From contig CP020563.1 of NCBI GenBank assembly GCA_002082585.1, forward strand, positions 1,482,001-1,546,000: a stretch of DNA of 64,000 nucleotides, given 5' to 3'. The notes below the pieces were generated by a model. The model did not search any database, was not told the origin of the DNA, and was given only the letters and a program-made list of their open reading frames with translations. Shown piece after piece: positions 9,748 to 19,474 of this stretch. The stretch comes from Kitasatospora albolonga. Lineage in GTDB: Bacteria > Actinomycetota > Actinomycetes > Streptomycetales > Streptomycetaceae. Every line of letters starts with the position of its first letter. Positions within the stretch are counted from its first letter, which is position 1. A program made the translations under genes and the position numbers.

Positions 9748-10250
9748 GTGGCGTCGCCGGGGGTGCCGCGGGTGATGCGGGTCAGCCGCTCGGCCAGTTC
9801 GGCGGCGACCTCGTGGTCGAGGCCCGCGATGCGCACCGCGCCCTTGGCGGATGCGGTGGTGACGGTGACGGTGGCGAGCCGGTGGAGCTGTTCCAGCGGG
9901 CCGCGCACGGTGTCCACGGTCTGGATGCGGGACATCGGCGCGATCCGCCACTCCTGCCAGAAGTACCCCGTGCGGACGTACACCGCGTCCTCGGTCACCT
10001 CCCAGCGATGGGTACGGAACCACCAGAGGGGGAAGAGGACGGCGGCGGCCACGCCCGCCGCGGCGAGGACCGCGGCGGACAGCAGCAGCCAGAAGCGGGC
10101 GGGCCCGATCAGCGCGCCCAGCACGGCCAGTGGCACGACGTGCAGGGCGGTCAGCAGCAGCCACTGGACCCGCCACCAGCCGACGGCCCGCTCGTTCAGC
10201 GTGTTGCGCGGCGGTCTCAGCCGTACCGCCGTCCCCTCCCCCGGTGGCAC
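9744..10250 (-). CDS. PH-domain (bPH2/YdbS-like) membrane protein
   Basis: 168 aa. Two transmembrane helices (about residues 27-70) are followed by one PH2 domain (WEVTEDAVYVRTGYFWQEWRIAPMSRIQTVD). It is the YdbS-type partner of the larger YdbT-like protein encoded next. The GTG start at 10250 lies 3 nt after the pgi stop, so translation probably depends on ribosomes finishing pgi. Pairs of small and large PH2 membrane proteins are common in actinobacteria and their function is not established. Confidence 0.83.
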   Translation of the reverse strand: MPPGEGTAVRLRPPRNTLNERAVGWWRVQWLLLTALHVVPLAVLGALIGPARFWLLLSAAVLAAAGVAAAVLFPLWWFRTHRWEVTEDAVYVRTGYFWQEWRIAPMSRIQTVDTVRGPLEQLHRLATVTVTTASAKGAVRIAGLDHEVAAELAERLTRITRGTPGDAT

Positions 10251-10253
10251 GGT

Positions 10254-11906
10254 TCAGCGCCCCCGCAGCGTGCGGTAGGCGGTGACGAGGGCGGCGGTGG
10301 AGCTGTCGAGCTCCCCGGTACCGGCGTCGCCGGTCAGGACGGGTTCGATCCTCTTGGCGAGGACCTTGCCGAGTTCGACGCCCCACTGGTCGAAGGAATC
10401 GATGTCCCAGACGGCGCCCTGGACGAAGACCTTGTGCTCGTAGAGCGCGATGAGCTGGCCGAGGACCGAGGGGGTCAGCCGGTCGGCGAGGATCGTGGTC
10501 GTCGGGTGGTTGCCCCGGAACGTCTTGTGCGGGACGAGCTCCTCGGGCACGCCCTCCGCGCGGACCTCGTCGGGCGTCTTGCCGAAGGCCAGCGCCTGGG
10601 TCTGGGCGAAGAAGTTGGCCATCAGCAGGTCGTGCTGGGCGATCAGTCCGGGCAGCAGGTCGTGGACGGGGGCGGCGAAGCCGATGAAGTCCGCCGGGAT
10701 CATCTTCGTGCCCTGGTGGATCAACTGGTAGTACGCGTGCTGCCCGTTGGTGCCGGGGGTGCCCCAGACGACGGGTCCGGTCTGCCAGTCCACCGGGTCG
10801 CCCTGGCGGTCCACGGACTTGCCGTTGGACTCCATGTCGAGCTGCTGGAGGTAGGCGGTGAACTTGGACAGGTAGTGGCTGTAGGGCAGCACCGCGTGCG
10901 ACTGGGCGTCGAAGAAGTTGCCGTACCAGACGCCGAGGAGGCCGAGCAGGAGCGGGGCGTTCTCCTCGGCGGGGGCGGTGCGGAAGTGCTCGTCGACGAG
11001 GTGGAAGCCGTCGAGCATCTCGCGGAACCGGTCCGGGCCGATGGCGATCATCAGCGAGAGGCCGATCGCGGAGTCGTAGGAGTACCGGCCGCCGACCCAG
11101 TCCCAGAACTCGAACATGTTGGCCGTGTCGATGCCGAACTCCTCGACCTTCTCCGCGTTGGTCGAGAGCGCCACGAAGTGCTTCGCGACGGCGTCCTGAC
11201 CGGCCCGCAGCTCGGTGAGGAGCCAGTCGCGGGCGGAGGTGGCGTTGGTGATCGTCTCGATGGTGGTGAACGTCTTCGAGGCGACGATGAACAGCGTCTC
11301 GGCGGGGTCCAGGTCGCGGACGGCCTCGTGAAGGTCGGCGCCGTCGACGTTGGAGACGAACCGGACGGTGAGCGAGCGGTCCGTGAAGGAGCGCAGCACC
11401 TCGTACGCCATGGCAGGACCGAGGTCCGAGCCGCCGATGCCGATGTTGACGACGTTCTTGATGGGCTTGCCGGTGTGGCCGGTCCACTCCCCCGCCCGGA
11501 CCTTGTCGGCGAAGGCGGCCATCCTGTCCAGGACAGCGTGGACGGCGGGCACGACGTTCTCGCCGTCGACCTCGATCACCGCTCCGCGCGGGGCCCGGAG
11601 CGCGGTGTGCAGGACGGCCCGGTCCTCGGTGGTGTTGATCTTCTCGCCGCGGAACATGGCGTCCCGCAGCTCCGCGACCCCGGTGGCGGCGGCGAGTTCG
11701 CGCAGCAGGCGCAGCGTCTCGTCGGTGACCAGGTGCTTGGAGTAGTCGAGGTGGAGGTCGCCGACCCTGAGGGTGTAGTCGGTGCCCCGGTCCGGCGTCC
11801 GCGCGAACAGCTCGCGCAGCCGGGTGGCGCCGAACTCCTCACGGTGCTTGGCGAGAGCCGTCCACTCGGGGGTCTGGTTGAGCTTGGCTCGGCTTGCTGC
11901 GTTCAT
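10254..11906 (-). CDS. pgi: Glucose-6-phosphate isomerase
   Basis: Interconverts glucose-6-phosphate and fructose-6-phosphate, linking glycolysis to the pentose phosphate genes at the window start. 550 aa, full length for the bacterial/eukaryotic type. The family signatures [13 protein letters not shown] (near residue 150) and the [15 protein letters not shown] box (near residue 268) are intact. Start is the ATG at 11906. The gene is followed with almost no gap by two PH-domain membrane proteins, so a pgi-ydbS-ydbT-like operon is inferred. The AT-rich stretch around 11959-11964 could hold its -10, with low certainty. Confidence 0.97.
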   Translation of the reverse strand: MNAASRAKLNQTPEWTALAKHREEFGATRLRELFARTPDRGTDYTLRVGDLHLDYSKHLVTDETLRLLRELAAATGVAELRDAMFRGEKINTTEDRAVLHTALRAPRGAVIEVDGENVVPAVHAVLDRMAAFADKVRAGEWTGHTGKPIKNVVNIGIGGSDLGPAMAYEVLRSFTDRSLTVRFVSNVDGADLHEAVRDLDPAETLFIVASKTFTTIETITNATSARDWLLTELRAGQDAVAKHFVALSTNAEKVEEFGIDTANMFEFWDWVGGRYSYDSAIGLSLMIAIGPDRFREMLDGFHLVDEHFRTAPAEENAPLLLGLLGVWYGNFFDAQSHAVLPYSHYLSKFTAYLQQLDMESNGKSVDRQGDPVDWQTGPVVWGTPGTNGQHAYYQLIHQGTKMIPADFIGFAAPVHDLLPGLIAQHDLLMANFFAQTQALAFGKTPDEVRAEGVPEELVPHKTFRGNHPTTTILADRLTPSVLGQLIALYEHKVFVQGAVWDIDSFDQWGVELGKVLAKRIEPVLTGDAGTGELDSSTAALVTAYRTLRGR

Positions 11907-12016
11907 CCCGGATATCAGCCCACTTCTTCTTGTCCGTCAGCTTCCCCGCTGCCCCTCCAACCTAATTGATCGAGGAGGCGGGTGGCGCGGACGCGGGCCG
12001 CGGCGCGGGAAGCGGT

Positions 12017-12047
12017 CCGGCCGGACACCCGTGGGGTGCCCGGCCGG
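12017..12047 (-). terminator. Hairpin terminator after the RbpA-family gene
   Basis: 13-bp inverted repeat (12017-12029 with 12035-12047, one A-C mismatch) with a 5-nt loop, 44 nt past the stop of the RbpA-like gene and upstream of pgi on the same strand. It separates the two units. Confidence 0.65.
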
Positions 12048-12090
12048 TGAACGACAGAGGTGGTACGTGGAGCTGTGTGCCCCGGAGGGG

Positions 12091-12426
12091 CTAGATCTCG
12101 CCGCGGAGTTTGGCCAGCGCCTCGGCGAGGATCGCCTCGCCGTCCTCGTCGCTGCGCCGCTCGCGTACGTACGCGAGGTGCGTCTTGTACGGCTCGGTGC
12201 GGGGCGGGTCCGGGGGGCTGTCCTTGTCCTGGCCGGCCGGGAAGCCGCAGCGCGGGCAGTCCCAGGTGTCCGGCACCTGCGCGTCATGGGCGAAGCTCGG
12301 CTGCGTCTCGTGCCCGTTCGAGCACCAGAAGGAGATGCGCAGGCGCGGCGCGGACTCGCCGCGCTCGGCCTCGCCCATCGGCCCCGCTCCGACCCGGCTT
12401 CCCCGGATCGCGTTGCCACTTGCCAC
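12091..12426 (-). CDS. RNA polymerase-binding protein, RbpA family (probable paralogue)
   Basis: 111 aa with the RbpA layout: a basic N-terminal tail containing AIRGSRV, a central zinc-ribbon-like core (FWCSNGHETQPSF ... WDCPRCGFPAG, two Cys pairs plus a His), a Pro/charged linker, and a C-terminal helix (RTEPYKTHLAYVRERRSDED) matching the sigma-interaction domain. RbpA tunes RNA polymerase holoenzymes containing the principal sigma factor. The location between pgi and secG, and divergence from the canonical RbpA sequence as I remember it, suggest the second copy some streptomycetes carry (an RbpB-type protein). GTG start at 12426, with AGGGAG 7-12 nt upstream. Confidence 0.82.
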   Translation of the reverse strand: MASGNAIRGSRVGAGPMGEAERGESAPRLRISFWCSNGHETQPSFAHDAQVPDTWDCPRCGFPAGQDKDSPPDPPRTEPYKTHLAYVRERRSDEDGEAILAEALAKLRGEI

Positions 12427-12534
12427 GGTCGTAACTCCCTGCCTGACGGTGCTCGACGAAGCCTCAGTCTACGTAAGGCCCAACGCACGTCCAGTGAAAG
12501 GAGTTACACCCTCACCGGGAATCTCCGGGCGGGG

Positions 12535-12771
12535 TCAGTCGCCCAGCTTGATGAGCAGGCCGAGGACGACAACCAGCGCGAACCAAATCAGACCGACCAC
12601 GACGGTGATGCGGTCGAGGTTGCGCTCGGCGACGGAGGAACCGCCGACGGACGACTGCATTCCGCCACCGAACATGTCGGAGAGGCCGCCGCCCTTGCCC
12701 TTGTGCATGAGCACCAGCAGCATCAGCAGCAGGCTGAAGACGATCAGGGCGATCTCGAACGCCAAAACCAC
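12535..12771 (-). CDS. secG: Preprotein translocase subunit SecG
   Basis: 78-aa inner-membrane subunit of the SecYEG channel. Two transmembrane helices (about residues 3-22 and 54-74) flank the conserved cytoplasmic loop HKGKGGGLSDMFGGG. GTG start at 12771. It lies between tpiA, with a terminator in the gap, and the RbpA-family gene, the usual actinobacterial tpiA-secG neighbourhood. Confidence 0.95.
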   Translation of the reverse strand: MVLAFEIALIVFSLLLMLLVLMHKGKGGGLSDMFGGGMQSSVGGSSVAERNLDRITVVVGLIWFALVVVLGLLIKLGD

Positions 12772-12818
12772 GGCTGGTCCCTACTTTCCGGAATTCTTGA
12801 CTACTGCCTGTGCGTACA

Positions 12819-12856
12819 GCGGGGGCCGGAGGGTGGCAGACCCTCTCGGCCCCCGC
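12819..12856 (-). terminator. Hairpin terminator after tpiA
   Basis: GC-rich inverted repeat (12819-12834 with 12840-12856) of 16 bp with a single bulged base and a 5-nt loop, between the tpiA stop and the secG start on the same strand. Confidence 0.75.
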
Positions 12857-12887
12857 AAGGGTACGACGGATCGCCGCTACCGCATAC

Positions 12888-13664
12888 TCACTGGTCGCGG
12901 AAGCGGACGATCTTGACGAACTCGTCGGCGTCCAGCGCAGCACCGCCGATGAGGGCGCCGTCCACGTCGGGCTGCGCCATGATGGCCGCCACATTGCCGG
13001 ACTTCACCGAGCCGCCGTACTGGATGCGGACGGCGTCGGCCAGCTCCTGCGAGTACAGCTCGGCCAGCCTGCGGCGGATCGCCCCGCAGACCTCCTGGGC
13101 GTCCTCGGGGGTGGCGACCTCGCCGGTCCCGATGGCCCAGACCGGCTCGTAGGCGATGACGATGGACTCGGCCTGCTCGGCCGGGAGGTCCTTCAGGGCG
13201 CCGTCGAGCTGAGCGAGCGTGTAGGAGACCTGGTCACCGGCCTTGCGGATGTCCAGGCCCTCGCCGACGCAGAGGATCGGGGTGAGGCCGTGCTGGTAGG
13301 CGGCCTTGACCTTGGCGTTGCAGATCTCGTCGGTCTCGCCGTGGTACTGGCGGCGCTCGCTGTGGCCGACGGCCACGTACGTGCAGCGCAGCTTGGCGAG
13401 CATCGCGCCGGAGATCTCACCGGTGTACGCGCCGGAGTCGTGCGCCGAGATGTCCTGGGCGCCGTACTTGATCTTCAGCTTGTCGCCGTCGACCAGGGTC
13501 TGCACGGAGCGCAGGTCGGTGAAGGGCGGCAGGACGGCGACCTCTACGGCCTCGTAGTCCTTGTCGGCCAGGGCGAAGGAGAGCTTCTGGACGTGGGCGA
13601 TGGCCTCGAGGTGGTTGAGGTTCATCTTCCAGTTGCCCGCCATCAGCGGGGTACGGGTGGTCAT
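12888..13664 (-). CDS. tpiA: Triosephosphate isomerase
   Basis: Interconverts dihydroxyacetone phosphate and glyceraldehyde-3-phosphate. 258 aa TIM barrel with all key residues: Lys in NWKMN (residue ~13), His in GHSERRQ (~100) and the catalytic Glu in [11 protein letters not shown] (~173), plus the phosphate-gripping GGSVKSGN loop. ATG start 6 nt after the pgk stop, so the two are cotranscribed. A hairpin terminator follows. Confidence 0.97.
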   Translation of the reverse strand: MTTRTPLMAGNWKMNLNHLEAIAHVQKLSFALADKDYEAVEVAVLPPFTDLRSVQTLVDGDKLKIKYGAQDISAHDSGAYTGEISGAMLAKLRCTYVAVGHSERRQYHGETDEICNAKVKAAYQHGLTPILCVGEGLDIRKAGDQVSYTLAQLDGALKDLPAEQAESIVIAYEPVWAIGTGEVATPEDAQEVCGAIRRRLAELYSQELADAVRIQYGGSVKSGNVAAIMAQPDVDGALIGGAALDADEFVKIVRFRDQ

Positions 13665-13670
13665 GAGGGG

Positions 13671-14882
13671 TCAGTCCTCCAGTGCGGCGAGGCCGGGAAG
13701 CGTCTTGCCCTCGAGGTACTCGAGGCTGGCGCCGCCACCGGTCGAAATGTGTCCGAAAGCGTTCTCGTCGAAGCCCAGGATGCGCACGGCCGCGGCGGAG
13801 TCTCCGCCGCCGACGACGGTGAACGCCGGGGAGTCGATGAGCGCCTGGGCGACCGCGCGGGTGCCCTCGGCGTAGTCGGGGTGCTCGAAGACGCCCATGG
13901 GGCCGTTCCAGAAGACGGTGGCCGTGTCGGCGAGCTTCGAGGCGTAGAGCTTGCGGGACTCGGGGCCGATGTCCAGGCCCATCTGTCCGGCGGGGATGGC
14001 GTCGGCGGCCACCGTCGCGGGGTTGGCCGGGGCCTTGGTCTTCATGTCCGGGAACTCACCGGCGACCAGCACGTCGACGGGGAGCACGAACTCCACGCCG
14101 CGCTCCTTCGCCCGCTCGATGTACTCCTTGACGACCGGGATCTGGTCCTCCTGGAGCAGCGAGGAGCCGACCTCGTGGCCCTGGGCGGCGAGGAAGGTGA
14201 AGACCATGCCGCCGCCGATCAGGATGCGGTCGGCCCTCTCCAGCAGGTGGTCGATGACGCCGAGCTTGTCGGAGACCTTGGCCCCGCCGAGGACGACGGC
14301 GTAGGGCCGCTGAACGTCGGTGGTGAGCTTCTTCAGGACGCCGACCTCGGTGGCGATGAGGTAGCCCGCGTAGTGCGGCAGCCGGGCCGGGAGGTCGAAG
14401 ACGGAGGCGTGCTTGCGGTGTACGGCCCCGAAGCCGTCGCCCACGTACACGTCCGCGAGCTCGGCCAGCCGGTCGGCGAAGGCGCCGCGCTCGGCGTCGT
14501 CCTTGGAGGTCTCACCGGCGTTGAAGCGGAGGTTCTCGATGACGGCGACCTGGCCGTCGGTGAGGCCCGCGACGGTGGCGCGGGCGGAGTCGCCGACGGT
14601 GTCGGTCGCGAAGGCGACGTCGGCACCGAGGAGTTCACCGAGGCGCGCGGCGGCGGGCGCCAGCGAGAACGCCGGGTCCGGGGCGCCCTTGGGGCGGCCC
14701 AGGTGCGAGGCGACGACGACGCGCGCGCCGGCCTCGGCGAGCTTGGCGACCGTCGGGACGACGGCGCGGATACGGCCGTCGTCGGTGATGGTGGTGCCGT
14801 CCAGCGGCACGTTGAGGTCGGCGCGGACGAATACCCGCCTGCCGGCGACCCCTTCGGTGAGAAGTTCGTCGATCGTCTTCAT
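13671..14882 (-). CDS. pgk: Phosphoglycerate kinase
   Basis: Transfers phosphate from 1,3-bisphosphoglycerate to ADP. 403 aa, family length. N-terminal substrate domain with [12 protein letters not shown], followed by [13 protein letters not shown]-terminal nucleotide domain with [11 protein letters not shown] near residue 200 and [11 protein letters not shown] near residue 360. ATG at 14882 with AAGGAG about 12 nt upstream. It lies downstream of gap, but an 18-bp perfect hairpin separates the two, so pgk-tpiA may be transcribed partly apart from gap. Confidence 0.97.
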   Translation of the reverse strand: MKTIDELLTEGVAGRRVFVRADLNVPLDGTTITDDGRIRAVVPTVAKLAEAGARVVVASHLGRPKGAPDPAFSLAPAAARLGELLGADVAFATDTVGDSARATVAGLTDGQVAVIENLRFNAGETSKDDAERGAFADRLAELADVYVGDGFGAVHRKHASVFDLPARLPHYAGYLIATEVGVLKKLTTDVQRPYAVVLGGAKVSDKLGVIDHLLERADRILIGGGMVFTFLAAQGHEVGSSLLQEDQIPVVKEYIERAKERGVEFVLPVDVLVAGEFPDMKTKAPANPATVAADAIPAGQMGLDIGPESRKLYASKLADTATVFWNGPMGVFEHPDYAEGTRAVAQALIDSPAFTVVGGGDSAAAVRILGFDENAFGHISTGGGASLEYLEGKTLPGLAALED

Positions 14883-14921
14883 CTGTTCCGTTTACTCCTT
14901 GGAGGGACCGATGAGCATGCT

Positions 14922-14963
14922 AAGGGGCCCGACCGGCGCGTCGTTGCGCCGGTCGGGCCCCTT
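14922..14963 (-). terminator. Strong hairpin between gap and pgk
   Basis: Perfect 18-bp inverted repeat (14922-14939 with 14946-14963), loop GTCGTT. It is 31 nt past the gap stop and 39 nt before the pgk start. It should terminate or attenuate gap transcripts. Confidence 0.8.
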
Positions 14964-14994
14964 GCTCACATCGATGTACCTGCTGACCCGAGGA

Positions 14995-16074
<1,080 letters not shown>

Positions 16075-16192
16075 CTATCGACCCTACCTCTCCGAGGGCC
16101 CCGGGGTGACATCGACAGGGGCCGTACGCGCCACCGGAATACGGCGGGAGGCCCGTACTCCCCAGTAGGGGTCACGGGCCTCCGTTGACGCT

Positions 16193-16232
16193 CCGGGACG
16201 TTGGTCCCGAGGGCCGGGGACCAACGTCCCGG
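16193..16232 (-). terminator. Hairpin terminator of the uvrC-whiA operon
   Basis: Perfect 16-bp inverted repeat (16193-16208 with 16217-16232) with an 8-nt loop. It is about 220 nt past the whiA stop and upstream of gap on the same strand. A weaker 10-bp hairpin at 16147-16183 lies just downstream. Confidence 0.75.
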
Positions 16233-16343
16233 GTCCGCGGCCGAGTCGGCCGGGCAACCGTGGCCGGGCCCGGCCTGGGCGGTCGCGGTCGAGGCAGCGG
16301 GCCCGGCCGGGGCGGTCGTGATCGAGCCGGGCGGGCCGGTCGT

Positions 16344-16391
16344 GGTCACGTCGGCCGGGCCGTTCGCGGTCACGTCGGCCGGGCCGTTCGT
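16344..16391. repeat. Two-copy 24-bp tandem repeat downstream of whiA
   Basis: Units 16344-16367 and 16368-16391 differ only at the last base. Non-coding, within the whiA 3' region. Its role is unknown and it could be simple slippage of GC-rich sequence. Confidence 0.8.
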
Positions 16392-16452
16392 GTCGCGCCG
16401 ACCGGACTGCGGGCCGCTCGCGGTCGGCCGGGCTGTCCTGTCCCCGGTCGTG

Positions 16453-17442
16453 TCAGCCGACCAGTCCGTCCGCCAGCTCCTCGCTGAGGGTGGCCTCCGT
16501 GCCGGGGATGCCGAGATCCTGGGCGCGTTTGTCGGCCATGGCCAGCAGACGGCGGATGCGTCCGGCGACCGCGTCCTTGGTCAGCGGCGGGTCGGCGAGC
16601 GCGCCCAGCTCCTCCAGGGATGCCTGCTTGTGCTCCATGCGCAGCCGGCCGGCCGCCGCGAGGTGCTCGGGGACCTCCTCGCCGAGGATCTCCAGCGCGC
16701 GCCCCACCCGGGCCCCGGCGGCGACGGCCGCGCGGGCCGAGCGGCGCAGGTTGGCGTCGTCGAAGTTGGCGAGCCGGTTGGCCGTGGCGCGGACCTCGCG
16801 CCGCATCCGGCGCTCCTCCCAGGCCAGCACCGACTCATGGGCGCCGAGCCGGGTGAGCAGGGCGCCGATCGCGTCGCCGTCGCGGACGACGACCCGGTCC
16901 ACCCCGCGCACCTCACGGGCCTTGGCGGCGATGGAGAGCCTGCGGGCCGCGCCGACCAGGGCGAGGGCCGCCTCCGGGCCGGGGCAGGTGACCTCCAGCG
17001 AGGAGGAGCGGCCGGGCTCGGTGAGGGAGCCGTGCGCGAGGAACGCCCCGCGCCAGGCGGCCTCGGCGTCGCAGGTGGCCCCCGAGACCACCTGCGGGGG
17101 CAGCCCGCGGATGGGGCGGCCGCGGCCGTCCACCAGACCGGTCTGCCGGGCCAGCTGGTCGCCGCCCGCCACCACTCGTACGACATAGCGCGAGCCGCGC
17201 CGCAGCCCGCCGGGGGCCATCACGATCAGCTCCGAGCTGTGCCCGAAGATTTCGAGGATGTCGCGCTTGAGCCGGCGCGCCGCCATCGCGGTGTCCAGCT
17301 CCGCCTCGATCACAATGCGGCCGCTCACCAGGTGCAGCCCGCCCGCGAACCGAAGAATCGCCGAGACCTCTGCCTTCCTGCAGCAGGTCCGGGTGACGGG
17401 AAGCCGAGAGATTTCGTCCTTCACCGCTGGCGTCATCGCCAT
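16453..17442 (-). CDS. whiA: Sporulation transcription factor WhiA
   Basis: DNA-binding regulator required with WhiB for sporulation septation in Streptomyces. 329 aa. N-terminal degenerate LAGLIDADG homing-endonuclease-like module ([34 protein letters not shown]) and a C-terminal helix-turn-helix ([30 protein letters not shown]). ATG at 17442. It overlaps the end of yvcK by 10 nt, so it is the distal gene of uvrC-rapZ-yvcK-whiA, a gene order conserved widely in Gram-positive bacteria. Confidence 0.97.
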   Translation of the reverse strand: MAMTPAVKDEISRLPVTRTCCRKAEVSAILRFAGGLHLVSGRIVIEAELDTAMAARRLKRDILEIFGHSSELIVMAPGGLRRGSRYVVRVVAGGDQLARQTGLVDGRGRPIRGLPPQVVSGATCDAEAAWRGAFLAHGSLTEPGRSSSLEVTCPGPEAALALVGAARRLSIAAKAREVRGVDRVVVRDGDAIGALLTRLGAHESVLAWEERRMRREVRATANRLANFDDANLRRSARAAVAAGARVGRALEILGEEVPEHLAAAGRLRMEHKQASLEELGALADPPLTKDAVAGRIRRLLAMADKRAQDLGIPGTEATLSEELADGLVG

Positions 17443-18467
17443 GGGCCGATCCTTCCATGCATCCGAAAAATACGGTCGTACGCGGCGGCCAACAGCTCCT
17501 GATCATGGACCGGAACGCCGTCGGGCGATGCCACCGGCGCCAGCTCGACCGCGGCTCCGAGCCGCCTGGCGGCGTCGTCGAGCGCTTCGCGGTCGGGCAC
17601 GGCTGCCTCGTCGGCCAGCACCACGTCCAAGGCGAGTTTAGGGGCGTGTCGTCCCAAAACCTCCAAATGACGCTGCGGTGAGAACCCCTCGGTTTCACCG
17701 GGCTGTGGTGCGAGATTCAACGACAGGACCTTGCGGGCCTTCGTGGTGACCAGTGCGTCGAGCAGCTCCGGCACCAGCAGGTGCGGGATCACCGAGGAGA
17801 ACCAGGAGCCGGGACCGAGCACCACCCAGTCCGCGTCGAGGACCGCCTCGACGGCCTCCGGGACGGCCGGCGGGTCGGGCGGGACGACATGCACGGACTG
17901 CACCTCGCCCGGGGTGAGCGCGACGGTGGCCTGGCCGCGCACAGTGACGATCGCGTCGGGCAGCTCGGGGTCGTGGCCCTTGACCAGCGCCTGGAGCTCC
18001 AGCGGCACGGCGGACATGGGCAGCACCCGGCCGTGCGCGCCCAGCAGCTTGCCGACCAGGTCGAGGGCCTGGACATGGTCGCCGAGCTGCTCCCACAGGG
18101 CCACGATCAGCAGGTTGCCGACGGCGTGCTCGTGAAGGTCCCCCTTGGACTCGAAGCGGTGCTGGATGACCCGGGACCAGGTGCGGCCCCAGTCGTCGTC
18201 GCCGCAGAGCGCGGCGAGCGCCTTGCGCAGGTCCCCGGGCGGCAGGACGCCCAGCTCCTCGCGCAGCCGGCCACTGGAGCCGCCGTCGTCGGCGACGGTG
18301 ACCACGGCCGTGAGGTCGCCGGTGATCCGGCGCAGCGCCGCCAGGGACGCCGAGAGGCCCATGCCGCCGCCGAGTGCGACGACCTTGGGCTGTCCACCGC
18401 GTTTGCGGCCGGGGAGCGCCGCGCCGGCCCGGCTCAGCCGGCGCATCCGCAGATTGCGACCGGTCAC
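17433..18467 (-). CDS. yvcK: YvcK/CofD-type UDP-sugar-binding regulator (gluconeogenesis factor family)
   Basis: YvcK proteins bind UDP-activated sugars and influence carbon flow and cell envelope synthesis. 344 aa, with the fold's nucleotide-binding loop [19 protein letters not shown] near residue 30, the [12 protein letters not shown] segment, and [20 protein letters not shown] near residue 220. The GTG start at 18467 overlaps the rapZ stop (GTGA). An ATG seven codons later is the alternative. It overlaps whiA by 10 nt at its 3' end. Confidence 0.93.
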   Translation of the reverse strand: MTGRNLRMRRLSRAGAALPGRKRGGQPKVVALGGGMGLSASLAALRRITGDLTAVVTVADDGGSSGRLREELGVLPPGDLRKALAALCGDDDWGRTWSRVIQHRFESKGDLHEHAVGNLLIVALWEQLGDHVQALDLVGKLLGAHGRVLPMSAVPLELQALVKGHDPELPDAIVTVRGQATVALTPGEVQSVHVVPPDPPAVPEAVEAVLDADWVVLGPGSWFSSVIPHLLVPELLDALVTTKARKVLSLNLAPQPGETEGFSPQRHLEVLGRHAPKLALDVVLADEAAVPDREALDDAARRLGAAVELAPVASPDGVPVHDQELLAAAYDRIFRMHGRIGPWR

Positions 18468-19474
18468 TCTCGCCCCATGTCCCGGTGGACGAGGACGGTC
18501 TCGATGCCTTCGGCGGCGAGGCGGGCCGAGAGCTTCTCCGACATGGCGACGGAGCGGTGCTTGCCGCCCGTGCAGCCGACGGCGATGGTCACGTACCGCT
18601 TGCCTTCGCGGCGGTAGCCGGTGGCGATCAGCTGGAGCAGCTCCGTGTACTGGTTGAGGAACTCCTTGGCGCCCGGCTGGTTGAAGACGTAGTCGGACAC
18701 CTCCTCGTTGACTCCGGTGAAGGGGCGCAGCTCCGGGACCCAGTGCGGGTTGGGCAGGAAGCGGCAGTCCACGACGAGGTCGGCGTCGACGGGCAGGCCG
18801 TACTTGTAGCCGAAGGACATCACCGTGGCCCGCAGCTCCGGCTCGGACTCGCCCGCGAACTGGGCGTCCATCTTGGCCCGCAGCTCGTGCACGTTGAGGC
18901 TGGAGGTGTCGATGACCAGGTCGGCGTCGCCGCGCAGCTCGCGCAGCAGGTCGCGCTCGGCCGCGATGCCGTCGACGATGCGGCCGTCGCCCTGGAGGGG
19001 GTGCGGGCGGCGGACGGACTCGAAGCGGCGCACCAGGGCGTCGTCGGAGGACTCCAGGAAAACGATCCGCCGGGTGACGTGCTTGGCCTCCAGGTCCGCG
19101 AGGGATTCGCGGAGGTTGTCGAAGAAGCGGCGGCCTCGTACGTCGACGACGACGGCGATGCGCGCCACGTTGCCCTGCGAGCGGGCGCCGAGCTCCACCA
19201 TGGTGGGGATCAGCGCGGGCGGCAGGTTGTCGACGACGAACCAGCCGAGGTCCTCCAGACACTTGGCGGCGGTGCTGCGGCCGGCGCCGGACATGCCGGA
19301 GATGATCACCAGCTCGGGGATGGCCGGCACCACTGCCTCGCCCGTCTCGTTCGTGGTGTTCGTACTCACGTCTGCTGCTCCGTCTGCTCGGTCTGTTCGT
19401 TCGTCCTGCTGGTCGCCGGGGCGCTCGCCGCCGTCGCCCGCCCGGTCGGCGGCCCGGCGGGTGGGCTCGGTCAT
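18464..19474 (-). CDS. rapZ: RNase adapter protein RapZ (P-loop ATPase, UPF0042)
   Basis: 336 aa as drawn. The N-terminal P-loop reads GMSGAGRST (residues ~60-68), with Arg at the usual Lys position. The C-terminal part with [12 protein letters not shown] and [23 protein letters not shown] is the RNA/protein-interaction domain known from E. coli RapZ, which steers RNase E onto sRNA GlmZ. The target in actinobacteria is not known. The ATG at 19474 overlaps the uvrC stop (ATGA). A GTG at 19369 with a good GGAG 8 nt upstream would give 301 aa, closer to the family size, and may be the true start; the first ~35 residues are low-complexity and charged. Confidence 0.92.
   Translation of the reverse strand: MTEPTRRAADRAGDGGERPGDQQDERTDRADGAADVSTNTTNETGEAVVPAIPELVIISGMSGAGRSTAAKCLEDLGWFVVDNLPPALIPTMVELGARSQGNVARIAVVVDVRGRRFFDNLRESLADLEAKHVTRRIVFLESSDDALVRRFESVRRPHPLQGDGRIVDGIAAERDLLRELRGDADLVIDTSSLNVHELRAKMDAQFAGESEPELRATVMSFGYKYGLPVDADLVVDCRFLPNPHWVPELRPFTGVNEEVSDYVFNQPGAKEFLNQYTELLQLIATGYRREGKRYVTIAVGCTGGKHRSVAMSEKLSARLAAEGIETVLVHRDMGRE

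Noticed and set aside
12427..12534. Sigma-R promoter upstream of the RbpA-family gene
   Set aside because: Canonical rbpA has one in S. coelicolor, but I found no GGAAT/GTT pair at 18-19 nt spacing on the correct strand.
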